IMG/VR virus record: IMGVR_UViG_3300047498_000022 | Span: 1-37,541 of that record | Source: a virus | Strand: one strand, 5' to 3' | Length of the DNA: 37,541 bases | Shown here: piece after piece, positions 29,455 through 37,541 of the stretch | Position numbering within the stretch: position 1 is the first letter of the stretch | Layout: every line of letters starts with the position of its first letter | Position numbers and translations under genes: made by a program | The notes under the pieces: generated by a model | The model's input: the letters and a program-made list of their open reading frames with translations, nothing else | Databases searched by the model: none | Told to the model about the DNA's origin: nothing

Positions 29455-29952
29455 TTACCTTACCAACGTAGCCCTTACAAAGTTTGCTTGCCCAACTGCT
29501 CGGTTTTGCTTTTCAAACTTAAAGCCGATCAAACCAAGCAAGCGTATTGTTTTTTCATCATTAATGTCAACATAATCTTCCAGTACTGGAAAATACTTTA
29601 GCATATTTTTAACTTCACTTCTATAGCGGAAGGCCAATTTCAATGGATACCCCTCAACAAATGGACACGCCACGAACCACGGGCGACCTGTTTTACCCAT
29701 TATACTGCCAGTCAAACCAAAAATAGCCACTACCATACCATTTACAAATACGGTTTTGCATATGATGGATTTTTTATATATCCGCCAAAGTGCCCGATGT
29801 GCGGGAAAGCCAACTTTGCTCCCTAACTGTATTTCCCTATCCCTCAAATTTGCGCCCAAATACCGAACATGCTCAGGCTCAGTTTCCACGACTATAATCT
29901 CTGGGTCGTGCCCATCGGGGTCTATAGTGTCCATTTTATATACTGCTCCCAT
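29455..29952 (-). CDS. T7 gp13-type internal virion / acetyltransferase-like protein (DUF2833-like)
   Basis: Two close starts, ATG 29952 and ATG 29934 (MDTIDPDGHDPEIIVVETEP), are possible; the second has GGGAG upstream. The longer frame to 30012 overlaps the tail-tube gene and is less likely. The pattern EPEHVRYLGANLRDREIQ, VFVNGMVVAIFGLTGSIMGK, GRPWFVACP and NMLKYFPVLEDYVDINDEKTIRLLGLIGF (parts: EDYVDI; LLGLIGFKFE) is that of phage GNAT-like proteins in the DUF2833/gp13 position. The C-terminal LxxxGF is the usual GNAT ending. An adjacent GNAT gene follows. Confidence 0.8.
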   Translation of the reverse strand: MGAVYKMDTIDPDGHDPEIIVVETEPEHVRYLGANLRDREIQLGSKVGFPAHRALWRIYKKSIICKTVFVNGMVVAIFGLTGSIMGKTGRPWFVACPFVEGYPLKLAFRYRSEVKNMLKYFPVLEDYVDINDEKTIRLLGLIGFKFEKQNRAVGQANFVRATLVR

Positions 29953-29956
29953 AAGA

Positions 29957-32900
29957 CTAGCCCGTAGAATCCCCTGTCTGAAATTCTGGTATGATTGCCA
30001 ATATGTTAACACCTATTGGATATGTTGTTTGTATGGCTATCTGCCCCGGTTTTGCCCATTCAGACATAATCAATTCACGCAAGTCCCCTGTGTATAACGG
30101 AATTGGCGTTCCCGGAAAATTTGTGGAATTCCTTTGCTTCATTTCGTATAAACCTGTCCATGTGGGTGCCACATTATTTGGCTGTGTTGATGCGTCAATC
30201 TGGTTGCTCCCGACGAATATACCACGAGTATTTTCTACACGCACAGTCACAGCAGATAGGTTTTTACGTTTTCCTTGCATAGTTTGCTGGGCTGGAGCAT
30301 CGAGATAAAGCGTCTGAAGTTGCGCAGTAAACGGCAAGCCTATAGTTATTGCTGAATAAGATGTCGGTAGGGTTATGCTATTATTTGTCACAACCTGATT
30401 GGCCACAACATTACCATCCGCAAGAATTGCAACCTGCATACCATTCAGGTGATTAAGGCCGCTTACCGACGAAACCGGTGTTGAAATAGACCAATAATTA
30501 GAGTTAACTGGAATTGGTGTGTTATTGGGGTCATCTGTAACAACATTAGTAATCGGAGTAATAATATTCGCTATTACAGAGGTTCCCGAATTATAGCTAG
30601 TGATTACCGCCTTACCGCCGCCGCTTGGGGCAATAGTAAAACCCGTAGATGGTGATGCATTATTGTTTCCTATGCGTATCACATCACCTACCATCCCCGC
30701 CGTAAATACACTGGCTGATGCTAAAAAAGCAACATTATTGGTTATAAGCGGGGCGAGAATAGCGCCAGATCCAGTAATATCCGATACGACTAACTGAGTT
30801 CCTGGCTGATAATTTATTCCCTGGTTGGAAATGCTATACCCCGTAATGACCCTGCCAGTTAAAGATAACGTTGCGGCAAATCCACTGCCTTCTCCCGTTG
30901 GATCAATCGCAGTTACGGTTGGTGACGTATATAGGGTGCCACCGGATATTAAATTGATCCCTGAAATATTACTAGTTCCATTAGCTGCCGCAGGGGTCAA
31001 TGTTGCATTTGGGTAGGACATTGGCAGAGATAGTCCTGCGTCCACACAAAAGCACTGCTCAACTGTTTCCCAGTTACGGTTATCCATACGCTCAGAATAA
31101 TAACACCAAACACCCGGAGTTGTAATATAGCGTTGCGTAATGACATAAATAGCATCAACGGGCGGTTCTGTTACTGAACAGACACTTATGAACAATCCAT
31201 TTGTATCGTGCCGCGCCCAAGCATAAACATCCTGCTCCTTAAGATATGTTAGCGATAGCATTATGCCATCATCGCGCACCACCCATATAATCTTAAATGG
31301 CTCTTCAGCATATGCCCATCGCTGCATCTGATGAAAATCGAATAAATGATTGGAAAGAACCGTTACATCAGTGCCGGTATAAATATTAACAAAAAAGTTA
31401 TAGGAAAGATCCCGCACGATACTGCCCTTGGCCTGTACATAAAGTATATCGTAATTGATAACAATAGGCTCAAGATGGAAGTGGCAGCCATTATAGGCTT
31501 GCGGAGCCGCTGTTTGATCAGCGGGAGTGATGGCAGCACTCGTGCCGCCATTAAGCTGCCACGCACCCTTACCAGTGAGAATAACCAATCCTCCGGGCAT
31601 GGGCACAAGAAATTGAATGCCATTAATCTGCTGCGCCCACGGTGCGCCTGTAATTGAGTCTGAATCAGTGGCAGGGATAGATGAGTCCATGTTGGAAAAT
31701 GCACCGGGCTGACTCATGAAATATGTATCGGGATTATTAAGCGTGTAAGCATATACGCGGCGCTGCTGAAAATATGCACATGTGCCGGGATATGTGCCGG
31801 TTTCCGGCCCAACATTTAATGTAGCAGTTGCCAGCATTCCTGAACCGGAACTGGTTATACTTATAGTATCTGATAAGGAATATGCTTGGCCTCCATTATT
31901 AATAATATAACCGGACACCTTTCCATTGGTTACTACTGGTGTAATGCTAGCGCCACTACCAGTAGAAGTAGAAATGGTATAACTTGTGGTTGACTGTGAA
32001 TAACTGAATCCTACGGCAGTCGGAGTTACACCGGCTATCGAGCCGCGAGCAAAGGGATTATTATGTACTGGGGGCACGGTAGTAAAATCCGCGACAATAT
32101 TGGTATCAACAAATTGAGTGCCGAATGATGTGCCCAGATAACCAAAAGACGAACCAACAGGTACAGCAACACTATATGATGGTGTTGCGCCATAAACATT
32201 ATAGCTGCTTGCCCCAGCGACGGTATTCCATGTAATTGTATTAGATCCGGCATTAATTGCTATATCATTGTTTTCTACCGTACCCGCAGTCGATGCAACG
32301 CTTTCTTCACCAGTAGTTGCGTCAACAGCAGTTACAACGTAGCTATAAAACGTAGTCGTTGTAGTAGAAGATTGCGCGGTGACAACAACGCCCGTTGGAG
32401 CCGCAATAGCTGAGGCAAAACTATCAGCAGTAAAAGTCCAATTGGTAGCGCCATTTCGCACTAACTCATAAGATTGATATTCCGTATTCGTCTCTTGATT
32501 TACCAAGGTAAGAGTCATCGTATCGGCACTTTGCGTGTATTTCAGGAATGGTAAATCAACGGCATTATATGGGGAAACAACAGTATAAATTCTTGCTGCC
32601 GTTCCGCCGGAAGTCCATGTAGGATAAGAAGATGTCGCAATAGAATTGCCAAATAAATCGGTAACAGAAAAAGTATTGGTAGTTTTGTTTTGTACTATCC
32701 AAGTTAATCCATTAAATTCGGTCATTCCGCCAACACTAGAAATATACACCCAGTCACCATTATTATAGCCATGACTATTTATAGTAAAAACACCGGGGGT
32801 AGCTTGAGTGATTCCAGTAATATTTTTTGCTGACTCTGTAACATATGCGCCATTTGATTTTATACGCATATAAACGTCGCCAAATTCCAGCGCGTACCCT

Positions 32901-33154
32901 TGGCTAATTGAGAATTGGAATGGAATATCCCTTGGCGGATTGTTTGTTGCAGTCCCGCCTGCGTTTGGTGCGCCTTGTTTGCACATACCAACATAAGCAA
33001 GACCTGGGCGAGAAGATGCGCCGCCGCGATAATCTACAAAGAAATTACGAAGTGTTGAGCAGCCAAGCTTATACTTTGCAAGGTCTGTCCTGCCGAATAA
33101 ACGCGGGCTTATCTCACCTGCTGAAAAACCGTTCTGGATGGAATTATATGACAC
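29957..33154 (-). CDS. Tail tubular protein B-like (nozzle), 1065 aa
   Basis: Starts with GTG (rc of bases 33152-33154) and reads MSYNSIQNGFSAGEISPRLF, then YKLGCSTLRNFFVDYRGGA, the hallmark N-terminus of T7 gp12-like tail tubular B proteins. A ubiquitin-activating-enzyme-type FCCH module lies at about residues 135-190 (FTINSHGYNNGDWVYISSVG, then WIVQNKTTNTFSVTDLFG). The middle carries immunoglobulin-like beta modules (GVVVTAQSSTTTTTFYSYVV). Length 1065 is longer than T7 gp12 (794), which the added modules explain. It forms the tail nozzle that binds fibres and conducts DNA. Confidence 0.92.
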   Translation of the reverse strand: MSYNSIQNGFSAGEISPRLFGRTDLAKYKLGCSTLRNFFVDYRGGASSRPGLAYVGMCKQGAPNAGGTATNNPPRDIPFQFSISQGYALEFGDVYMRIKSNGAYVTESAKNITGITQATPGVFTINSHGYNNGDWVYISSVGGMTEFNGLTWIVQNKTTNTFSVTDLFGNSIATSSYPTWTSGGTAARIYTVVSPYNAVDLPFLKYTQSADTMTLTLVNQETNTEYQSYELVRNGATNWTFTADSFASAIAAPTGVVVTAQSSTTTTTFYSYVVTAVDATTGEESVASTAGTVENNDIAINAGSNTITWNTVAGASSYNVYGATPSYSVAVPVGSSFGYLGTSFGTQFVDTNIVADFTTVPPVHNNPFARGSIAGVTPTAVGFSYSQSTTSYTISTSTGSGASITPVVTNGKVSGYIINNGGQAYSLSDTISITSSGSGMLATATLNVGPETGTYPGTCAYFQQRRVYAYTLNNPDTYFMSQPGAFSNMDSSIPATDSDSITGAPWAQQINGIQFLVPMPGGLVILTGKGAWQLNGGTSAAITPADQTAAPQAYNGCHFHLEPIVINYDILYVQAKGSIVRDLSYNFFVNIYTGTDVTVLSNHLFDFHQMQRWAYAEEPFKIIWVVRDDGIMLSLTYLKEQDVYAWARHDTNGLFISVCSVTEPPVDAIYVITQRYITTPGVWCYYSERMDNRNWETVEQCFCVDAGLSLPMSYPNATLTPAAANGTSNISGINLISGGTLYTSPTVTAIDPTGEGSGFAATLSLTGRVITGYSISNQGINYQPGTQLVVSDITGSGAILAPLITNNVAFLASASVFTAGMVGDVIRIGNNNASPSTGFTIAPSGGGKAVITSYNSGTSVIANIITPITNVVTDDPNNTPIPVNSNYWSISTPVSSVSGLNHLNGMQVAILADGNVVANQVVTNNSITLPTSYSAITIGLPFTAQLQTLYLDAPAQQTMQGKRKNLSAVTVRVENTRGIFVGSNQIDASTQPNNVAPTWTGLYEMKQRNSTNFPGTPIPLYTGDLRELIMSEWAKPGQIAIQTTYPIGVNILAIIPEFQTGDSTG

Positions 33155-33157
33155 AAG

Positions 33158-33943
33158 TTAATACCCCGGCCAGTTCATGGATGAATAAGCGCCATAACCT
33201 TGGTATCCAAAGCGGCCAGCCATCCCAGTAGCACCATTACGCGCACGAATAAAATCGGGAACATGATCCATTGATGTAACGCCTTCATTGCCGTCACGTA
33301 CTCTCGCCTGCTGAATCATTGCCTCTGCAAGTTTGATCTGGACATTCATCAGGGGAAGATGCAACGAAAGAGCGGGTACAAAATATGCTGCCAATGAGGC
33401 GACCATCGCGGCCTGAAACAATGAATCCCATATTTGAGGATTGGGCTGGTTGACAGTATAAACAGCAATAGCCTGCGACTGGTTTGTAAGTATCACATTC
33501 AGCGGGTTATTATTGCTATCCGTAGCATAGGCTACCGCATACGGTATTTGACCGCCATTAGGGAGCCATGTTGATGAACTGGTATTGCTGGAAAATATCG
33601 GCACACCATTTGTTGGCGCAGGAAGCTGCGGCTGAATCCAGCGCATCTGCAACATATCGCTGGGATACTGATACTGGTATAACCACGGCACGGGTGGAAG
33701 TGGTAATGTAGTGCCATTTGGATTTTCTGGCGTACCATTGGCTGCCGCAAGCAACGTGAGTGTTGCTTCTTTACGCAAACAGTTCCATGGCGCAGTACGG
33801 GCTAATTGTTCAAAGGTTGGAGTAAAAAGCGTATTGGCAACGTTAGCTTGTGCAGAGTTTTCATTAAGCGATGATATCTGGGCTTGGCTACCAATACTAA
33901 GAAGCGCACGATTGCAGATACTTATGATATTACCAGTTGCCAT
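33158..33943 (-). CDS. Tail tubular protein A-like (head-tail adaptor), 261 aa
   Basis: The pattern IISICNRALLSIGSQAQISS, then LARTAPWNCLRKEATLTL, LPPVPWLYQYQYPSDMLQMR, and a C-terminal half with SLAAYFVPALSLHLPLMN matches the gp11-like tail tubular A family. It connects the portal to the tail nozzle. The next gene in the operon is the B protein, the standard pair. Confidence is high because both order and motifs agree. Confidence 0.92.
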   Translation of the reverse strand: MATGNIISICNRALLSIGSQAQISSLNENSAQANVANTLFTPTFEQLARTAPWNCLRKEATLTLLAAANGTPENPNGTTLPLPPVPWLYQYQYPSDMLQMRWIQPQLPAPTNGVPIFSSNTSSSTWLPNGGQIPYAVAYATDSNNNPLNVILTNQSQAIAVYTVNQPNPQIWDSLFQAAMVASLAAYFVPALSLHLPLMNVQIKLAEAMIQQARVRDGNEGVTSMDHVPDFIRARNGATGMAGRFGYQGYGAYSSMNWPGY

Positions 33944-33946
33944 GGA

Positions 33947-34264
33947 TTAGTACTCCTCGGCTTCTTCATCCTCATCCTCACCAGCCAGAGCAACTATTTG
34001 CATTTCTACACGACAATTTTTGCCACCTTCGGTTTCGTTCTCGCTGATGCTGGTAATTTTTGCCATAGCCTGAAGATGAAAGTGATCGCCAACAGCCCAA
34101 TCGCTATAGTCAACACCAAGTTTTTCAAGTTCATCTTGTGTTAAGCAAATACCAAGCCCATAGGGATAGCGAGGTTTATCTGATACGGCACCAACAATTG
34201 GAGAACTGGATTCTGATTGATCGGCAGATATACTCATATCCACCATGTGTGGGAAACGTTCCAT
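33947..34264 (-). CDS. Capsid staple-like (decoration) protein, 105 aa
   Basis: The pattern MVDMSISADQSES, SDKPRYPYGLGICLTQDELEKLG, AVGDHFHLQAMAKITSIS, and an acidic C-terminus resembles small phage proteins that NCBI labels capsid staple (KxPYGLxIxLxxxxLxKLG; GDxxxxxAxAxVTSVSxN). They are thought to stabilise the head. The assignment is from memory of the family. GAGAAGG precedes the ATG, behind a small hairpin. Confidence 0.7.
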   Translation of the reverse strand: MERFPHMVDMSISADQSESSSPIVGAVSDKPRYPYGLGICLTQDELEKLGVDYSDWAVGDHFHLQAMAKITSISENETEGGKNCRVEMQIVALAGEDEDEEAEEY

Positions 34265-34312
34265 ATTGTATCCTTCTCATCTTAAAGCGTGAGATTTTGG
34301 ATTATTCTAACA
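34262..34312 (-). promoter_or_regulatory. Leader hairpin beside the staple gene ribosome binding site
   Basis: In the 48-base gap, on the coding (minus) strand, TCTCA and TGAGA form a five-base stem around a loop of about ten bases; the 3' arm touches the GAGAAGG ribosome binding site. It could tune translation of this abundant head protein. It is short and may be chance. Confidence 0.3.
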
Positions 34313-34960
34313 TTAAAGCGGTGATACTTCTACTGATTTTATAATATCTGGGAATTTGTCCTTCATGAATTTAATATAGGTTCTTTCGTCAACACCATGA
34401 TCGGGCTGCTCCCTATAGGTTCTGTCCATCTGTGCCCTGCCATTAGTATAATGAAGATGTGTTAATTTTACCTCATCAAGATACACTCCACACTGTAAGG
34501 AATCCGCTATATTTTTCCATACATTATCCACAAACCAATGCTTTAAACCGGGTGCCGCCCACCATCCCAATTGTCTTACCAAATCGCCGCCAATAAATGG
34601 GTGAACGGGCAGTTTTTCATTCTGCAAATCATCCCTAGCCCATACGATTTTATCTGGCTGGCAGTGTGCGGCCATAATTATATCCCACTCAGCGGTTTCC
34701 GGCACAACATCATCCGCTACCATGGCATAGTAATCTTCATTCGGATATTTTTTAAATATGAGATCAAATATGCCGCCAAGGCTAGTACCGGCTGGCGCAG
34801 AAACCCTTTTCCAATGATCAGGGGTTTCTACATCATTATACCTATATGCATCAGCGGCATCAAATATAACCCATATTGGTAATGTGGATTCGGTTTCTTT
34901 ATATGCCCTAATGAACCGCTTTAAGTTTAAGGGGCGATTCTTGGTAGGCAATATAATCAT
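34313..34960 (-). CDS. Glycosyltransferase-like protein (GT-A), 215 aa
   Basis: Begins MIILPTKNRPLNLKRFI, a GT2-like start (PTKNRP), and contains YYAMVADDVVPETAEWDII, in which ADD plays the DXD-type metal/sugar-nucleotide role. A C-terminal part has WWAAPGLKHWFVDNVW and DEVKLTHLHYTNGR. A sugar transferase is the best reading. Donor and acceptor are unknown. It is the last of four coupled genes of this kind. Confidence 0.75.
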   Translation of the reverse strand: MIILPTKNRPLNLKRFIRAYKETESTLPIWVIFDAADAYRYNDVETPDHWKRVSAPAGTSLGGIFDLIFKKYPNEDYYAMVADDVVPETAEWDIIMAAHCQPDKIVWARDDLQNEKLPVHPFIGGDLVRQLGWWAAPGLKHWFVDNVWKNIADSLQCGVYLDEVKLTHLHYTNGRAQMDRTYREQPDHGVDERTYIKFMKDKFPDIIKSVEVSPL

Positions 34961-35679
34961 AGTTTAATATCTACATTAGAAGATTTGTGAATATCTGGCT
35001 GCTGAATATAAAACACTGTACTACCTATATGTCCGATTTCCATAGATAATTCCATGTCACACCAAATATCAAACCCAGCATTAATAACTAAATTGCAAAA
35101 ATACTCATCCTCACCGATAAGAGGCTCAGTTCCCTCAACTTCCATCCCCACCTTTCTCATTAACCAGCGCGGTGGCTCGGCAAAATAGCATCCGCCTTGC
35201 GTCACTTCCATTTCATCAAGCTTATCAAAAACCTTCATTTTTGTAAGCATAAACGGAAAGCCGATCTGCCGCATTTTAACAAGAACCTGATTCTGTGTAA
35301 TGGATGACATATCAAATGGCACAGCAATAGGCGACCTATCATTACCCTTTCTGCGGCATGTGGTAGCACAGACAATATCCTTATCGTGCATAAGAAGCTT
35401 CACTAAGGAATGAACTGGATATGTGCTATCAGAATCAATCCATAAGATATCGGTAGCCCCCAATTCGCGGGCACTTTTAACAATCGCATTCCTATTTGCA
35501 GCTATTCTTGAGCTATTAGAGTTAGTTAACCCCAATGGCACAAACTGAGAAGTTTGTGTAACCAACTGCATCATTGCATTGTGGAAATCAACCGATATGT
35601 GATCTGGCGATGGAAAACCGATACAAATTTTTCTACCTTTTAAATCAAGCGGTGTACCCAGTGTTTCATTATCATTCAT
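34957..35679 (-). CDS. Glycosyltransferase-like protein (GT-A), 240 aa
   Basis: Contains SSRIAANRNAIVKSARELGA, ATDILWIDSDSTYPVHSLVK (DSD is the DXD motif), and IGEDEYFCNLVINAGFDIWC. These blocks are shared with the protein at 36560-37264, so the two are paralogues. Coupled at both ends by ATGA overlaps. Predicted to transfer sugars; no signal peptide, so cytoplasmic. Confidence 0.78.
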   Translation of the reverse strand: MNDNETLGTPLDLKGRKICIGFPSPDHISVDFHNAMMQLVTQTSQFVPLGLTNSNSSRIAANRNAIVKSARELGATDILWIDSDSTYPVHSLVKLLMHDKDIVCATTCRRKGNDRSPIAVPFDMSSITQNQVLVKMRQIGFPFMLTKMKVFDKLDEMEVTQGGCYFAEPPRWLMRKVGMEVEGTEPLIGEDEYFCNLVINAGFDIWCDMELSMEIGHIGSTVFYIQQPDIHKSSNVDIKL

Positions 35680-36563
35680 GACTCTACCTGCTTATATAAT
35701 GCTTTTTTAAGAAACTTAACGTCCATGGCTTTCATGGCTTTGTGCATTAGCACAAAATTCATAATACTTTGGAATGTCATTTTTTCTTCGGTGTAATAAT
35801 ACGCGCTACCATGGGTTGTCCATTTATCACCCTCACCATAGTGATGCACCCAGCCACGGGGCATTAACTTCATTTCGCCACCGACTGCCTCGCACATATA
35901 GGCCAGAAACGACTCACTGAAGCAATTCCTGAATATGGTAGGATACCCGTCATAAGTCCTGAGAAAATCCATCCTGAATATCATCGCATACGCATTTAAA
36001 ACCCGTGCGCGAGCCACATCCTGATATGGTGGATTTATTAAATCCAAATCTCGTGGGCCAGAGGCAATTTGACATGGTAGGTTAGGATCACCGCGATTAA
36101 CGCAGGGAAATATTATTTGCAGTTTTGGATCTTTATCAAATTCCTTTATTGCCTCTGCAATCCAATCCATTGTCCAGATTACATCCGAACTGCTATATAC
36201 AAAATATTTTGTTTCTTCCGTGCAATATGTCTTGATAATATCATTAAAAATGACCCATTGGGACATTTTATCTGGATAGAACATGATGTCATGTTTTGCC
36301 TCAGTAGCCAAATGATGATTACTCATTTCCTGCCTGATAGACTCCGTGCTCCTTCCATCACCAACAACCAGCTTAATGTCTGGCCTGATGTTAGAAATAG
36401 AGTCTATGCAATCCATGTAAACCCACGGCTTGATATGGCCAAAACCACTTGCAATTCGAGCGGATATTTCATCATTAGAAAGGCGCGTGTAGGGGCGGCT
36501 ATGAATGGTATCGGCCTCGGTGGTTGGCGAGTATGTTGGCATATAGCATACGATATCACTCAT
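35676..36563 (-). CDS. Glycosyltransferase-like protein, 295 aa
   Basis: A GT2-like layout: VCYMPTYSPTTEAD, DIKLVVGDGRSTESI, MSQWVIFNDII, KYFVYSSSDVIWTMDWIAEA with SSDV at the DXD position, and a C-terminal ESFLAYMCEAVGGEMKLMPRG with HHYGEGD. The last pattern, Glu then His-His, fits the catalytic and acceptor side of such enzymes. It lies between the two paralogues and is coupled to both. Confidence 0.72.
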   Translation of the reverse strand: MSDIVCYMPTYSPTTEADTIHSRPYTRLSNDEISARIASGFGHIKPWVYMDCIDSISNIRPDIKLVVGDGRSTESIRQEMSNHHLATEAKHDIMFYPDKMSQWVIFNDIIKTYCTEETKYFVYSSSDVIWTMDWIAEAIKEFDKDPKLQIIFPCVNRGDPNLPCQIASGPRDLDLINPPYQDVARARVLNAYAMIFRMDFLRTYDGYPTIFRNCFSESFLAYMCEAVGGEMKLMPRGWVHHYGEGDKWTTHGSAYYYTEEKMTFQSIMNFVLMHKAMKAMDVKFLKKALYKQVES

Positions 36564-37264
36564 AGCTTTTCATCCACTTTGCCCTCTGGAACAATGAGGT
36601 TGTTCGGAGATATATAAAACACCGTACTGCCGATATGGCCTATTTCGGTAGTCATCTCCATGTCACACCAAATGTCGAAACCGGCGGAGATAGCCAAATG
36701 GCAGAAATATTCATCCTCGCCAATAAGCCCATCATTTACTGTATTTATTTCTGGACATTTCCAGCGGGGAGGTTCTGCAAAATATACCCCTTTACCTTGT
36801 GGCCAAAGCTCATCCATTTTATCAAAAACACTCATTCTAGTGAGAATAAACGGAAACCCAATCATCGCCATCTTTATTAGAGGAGCCTGAACGCCGATTT
36901 CAAGCTGTGTGCCAACAGGAATTCCATCACCATTCCTTTGGCATGTGGTCGCACCGATAATATCTTTATCGTGTTCCAAAAGACGCAAAAGACCATTAAT
37001 GGGGAATTTACTATCTGTATCTATCCAAAGTATGTCGGTGGCACCAACAGCCCTAGCGTCTCTTACTATATTATTCCTATTGACGGCAATCCGGCTACTA
37101 ACCGCTTTGTGCAGTCTCATTTGTAGTAAAGGAGAGTTTTGCACAATAAGCTCTATAAGGGCTATATTATAACGGTAATCTGTTTTTTCTGGTGAGGGAG
37201 ACGCGACACAAATAATACGATTTTTATATTTTTCTTTGATCGTATTTAAAAAATCATCAGACAT
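36560..37264 (-). CDS. Glycosyltransferase-like protein (GT-A), 234 aa
   Basis: Paralogue of the protein at 34957-35679: SSRIAVNRNNIVRDARAVGA, ATDILWIDTDSKFPINGLLR (DTD motif), YFAEPPRWKCPE, and GEDEYFCHLAISAGFDIWC. It is the first of the four coupled glycosyltransferase genes and follows the promoter candidate at 37298-37326. The N-terminus has IICVASPSPEKTDYRYNIAL, a GT-A start. Confidence 0.78.
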   Translation of the reverse strand: MSDDFLNTIKEKYKNRIICVASPSPEKTDYRYNIALIELIVQNSPLLQMRLHKAVSSRIAVNRNNIVRDARAVGATDILWIDTDSKFPINGLLRLLEHDKDIIGATTCQRNGDGIPVGTQLEIGVQAPLIKMAMIGFPFILTRMSVFDKMDELWPQGKGVYFAEPPRWKCPEINTVNDGLIGEDEYFCHLAISAGFDIWCDMEMTTEIGHIGSTVFYISPNNLIVPEGKVDEKL

Positions 37265-37297
37265 GAGATAACCATTAGGGGTGCTTAACGTAACCCA

Positions 37298-37326
37298 AGA
37301 TTATCTGCACAGAATTATAAATGCAA
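37298..37326 (-). promoter_or_regulatory. Possible sigma70-like promoter before the glycosyltransferases
   Basis: On the minus strand TTGCAT (37326-37321) and TAATCT (37303-37298) are 17 bases apart, pointing into the glycosyltransferase genes. The boxes match the consensus moderately. It lies in the 67-base gap after the right-edge gene, the only sizeable gap in this part of the operon besides 34265-34312. Confidence 0.45.
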
Positions 37327-37331
37327 GTTAT

Positions 37332-37541
37332 TTATGAGAAGCGCGTCAGATTTAAATATGAATAAGCATTCACAGTTGTAGTTGATGCGTTACCACCAAC
37401 ATTCTGCGCTACGTATACAGCAAATGTGCCGGTTTTGGTAGCAGTAAATGCTCCGGAAATAGCCACAGCAGTTGCAATACCTGTATAGGTTGTCAGGTTA
37501 TTCGCAATTGCACTAGTGTTCCCTTGGGCAGCAACGGTGGT
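37332..37541 (-). CDS. Structural protein, C-terminal fragment
   Basis: The frame is open at the right edge; the visible 69 residues are the C-terminus. They read as a beta protein (VAAQGNTSAIANNL, then ATAVAISGAFTATKTGTFAVY and YSYLNLTRFS), Ala/Thr/Gly-rich like a phage virion domain. It could be part of a head or tail protein. The start and remaining domains are outside. Confidence 0.6.
   Translation of the reverse strand, partial: TTVAAQGNTSAIANNLTTYTGIATAVAISGAFTATKTGTFAVYVAQNVGGNASTTTVNAYSYLNLTRFS

Overview
The window looks like about 37.5 kb of a temperate tailed phage (integrated prophage or phage contig) of a Gram-negative host, with T7/BPP-1-like podovirus virion genes. The evidence is a set of recognisable families in podovirus order: tail-tubular A- and B-like proteins, a T7 gp13-type acetyltransferase, three large internal/ejection proteins (one with a lytic transglycosylase domain) and tail fibres. 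A T4-type lysozyme, an overlapping i-spanin/o-spanin pair and a tyrosine integrase are also present. The spanins imply an outer membrane. Terminase, portal, most of the capsid and all replication genes are absent and probably lie beyond the edges, so the host species cannot be named.

Layout. (1) 1-6725, plus strand: a tightly packed run of small genes, most joined by ATGA stop/start overlaps. It begins with the end of a 9-residue-repeat protein and includes a C5 DNA methyltransferase with a second long gene nested out of frame, a Lar-like zinc-ribbon protein and a Phd-like/zinc-knuckle fusion. (2) 6722-7813: integrase on the minus strand, divergent from a small ribbon-helix-helix regulator. 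A sigma70-like promoter and an inverted-repeat operator lie between them. (3) 7822-11930, plus strand: more small accessory genes, including a second Lar-like protein whose first codons coincide with a tRNA-like element, a DUF2829/Tad2-like anti-Thoeris candidate, a C2H2 finger, a DUF551-like protein and several hypotheticals. (4) 11957-37541, minus strand: one nearly gapless late operon. In transcription order (right to left) it holds the end of a structural protein, four glycosyltransferase-like genes, a capsid-staple-like protein, tail tubes, acetyltransferases, a cupin-like protein, ejection proteins, tail fibres and accessories, a beta-helix tail protein, membrane proteins, lysozyme, a metallophosphoesterase, small proteins, a holin candidate and the spanins. 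The two operons converge at about 11.93-11.96 kb.

Functionally, the right two thirds builds and decorates the particle and lyses the cell. The left third looks like a lysogeny-switch and host-takeover region: methyltransferase, two Lar-like proteins and a Tad2-like sponge suggest protection against restriction and Thoeris-type signalling. The most unusual signals are the out-of-frame overlap at 1795-2603 in which both frames carry recognisable family motifs, the tRNA-like fold inside the start of a coding gene at 8200-8304, the operator array beside the integrase, and a tail fibre gene whose homology-supported start codon is ATA. Seven short genes (43-59 codons) that are easy to miss were found by reading the sequence directly; they lie at 7682, 9077, 11355, 11781, 11957, 13055 and 14112. 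An eighth, at 12879, is similar.
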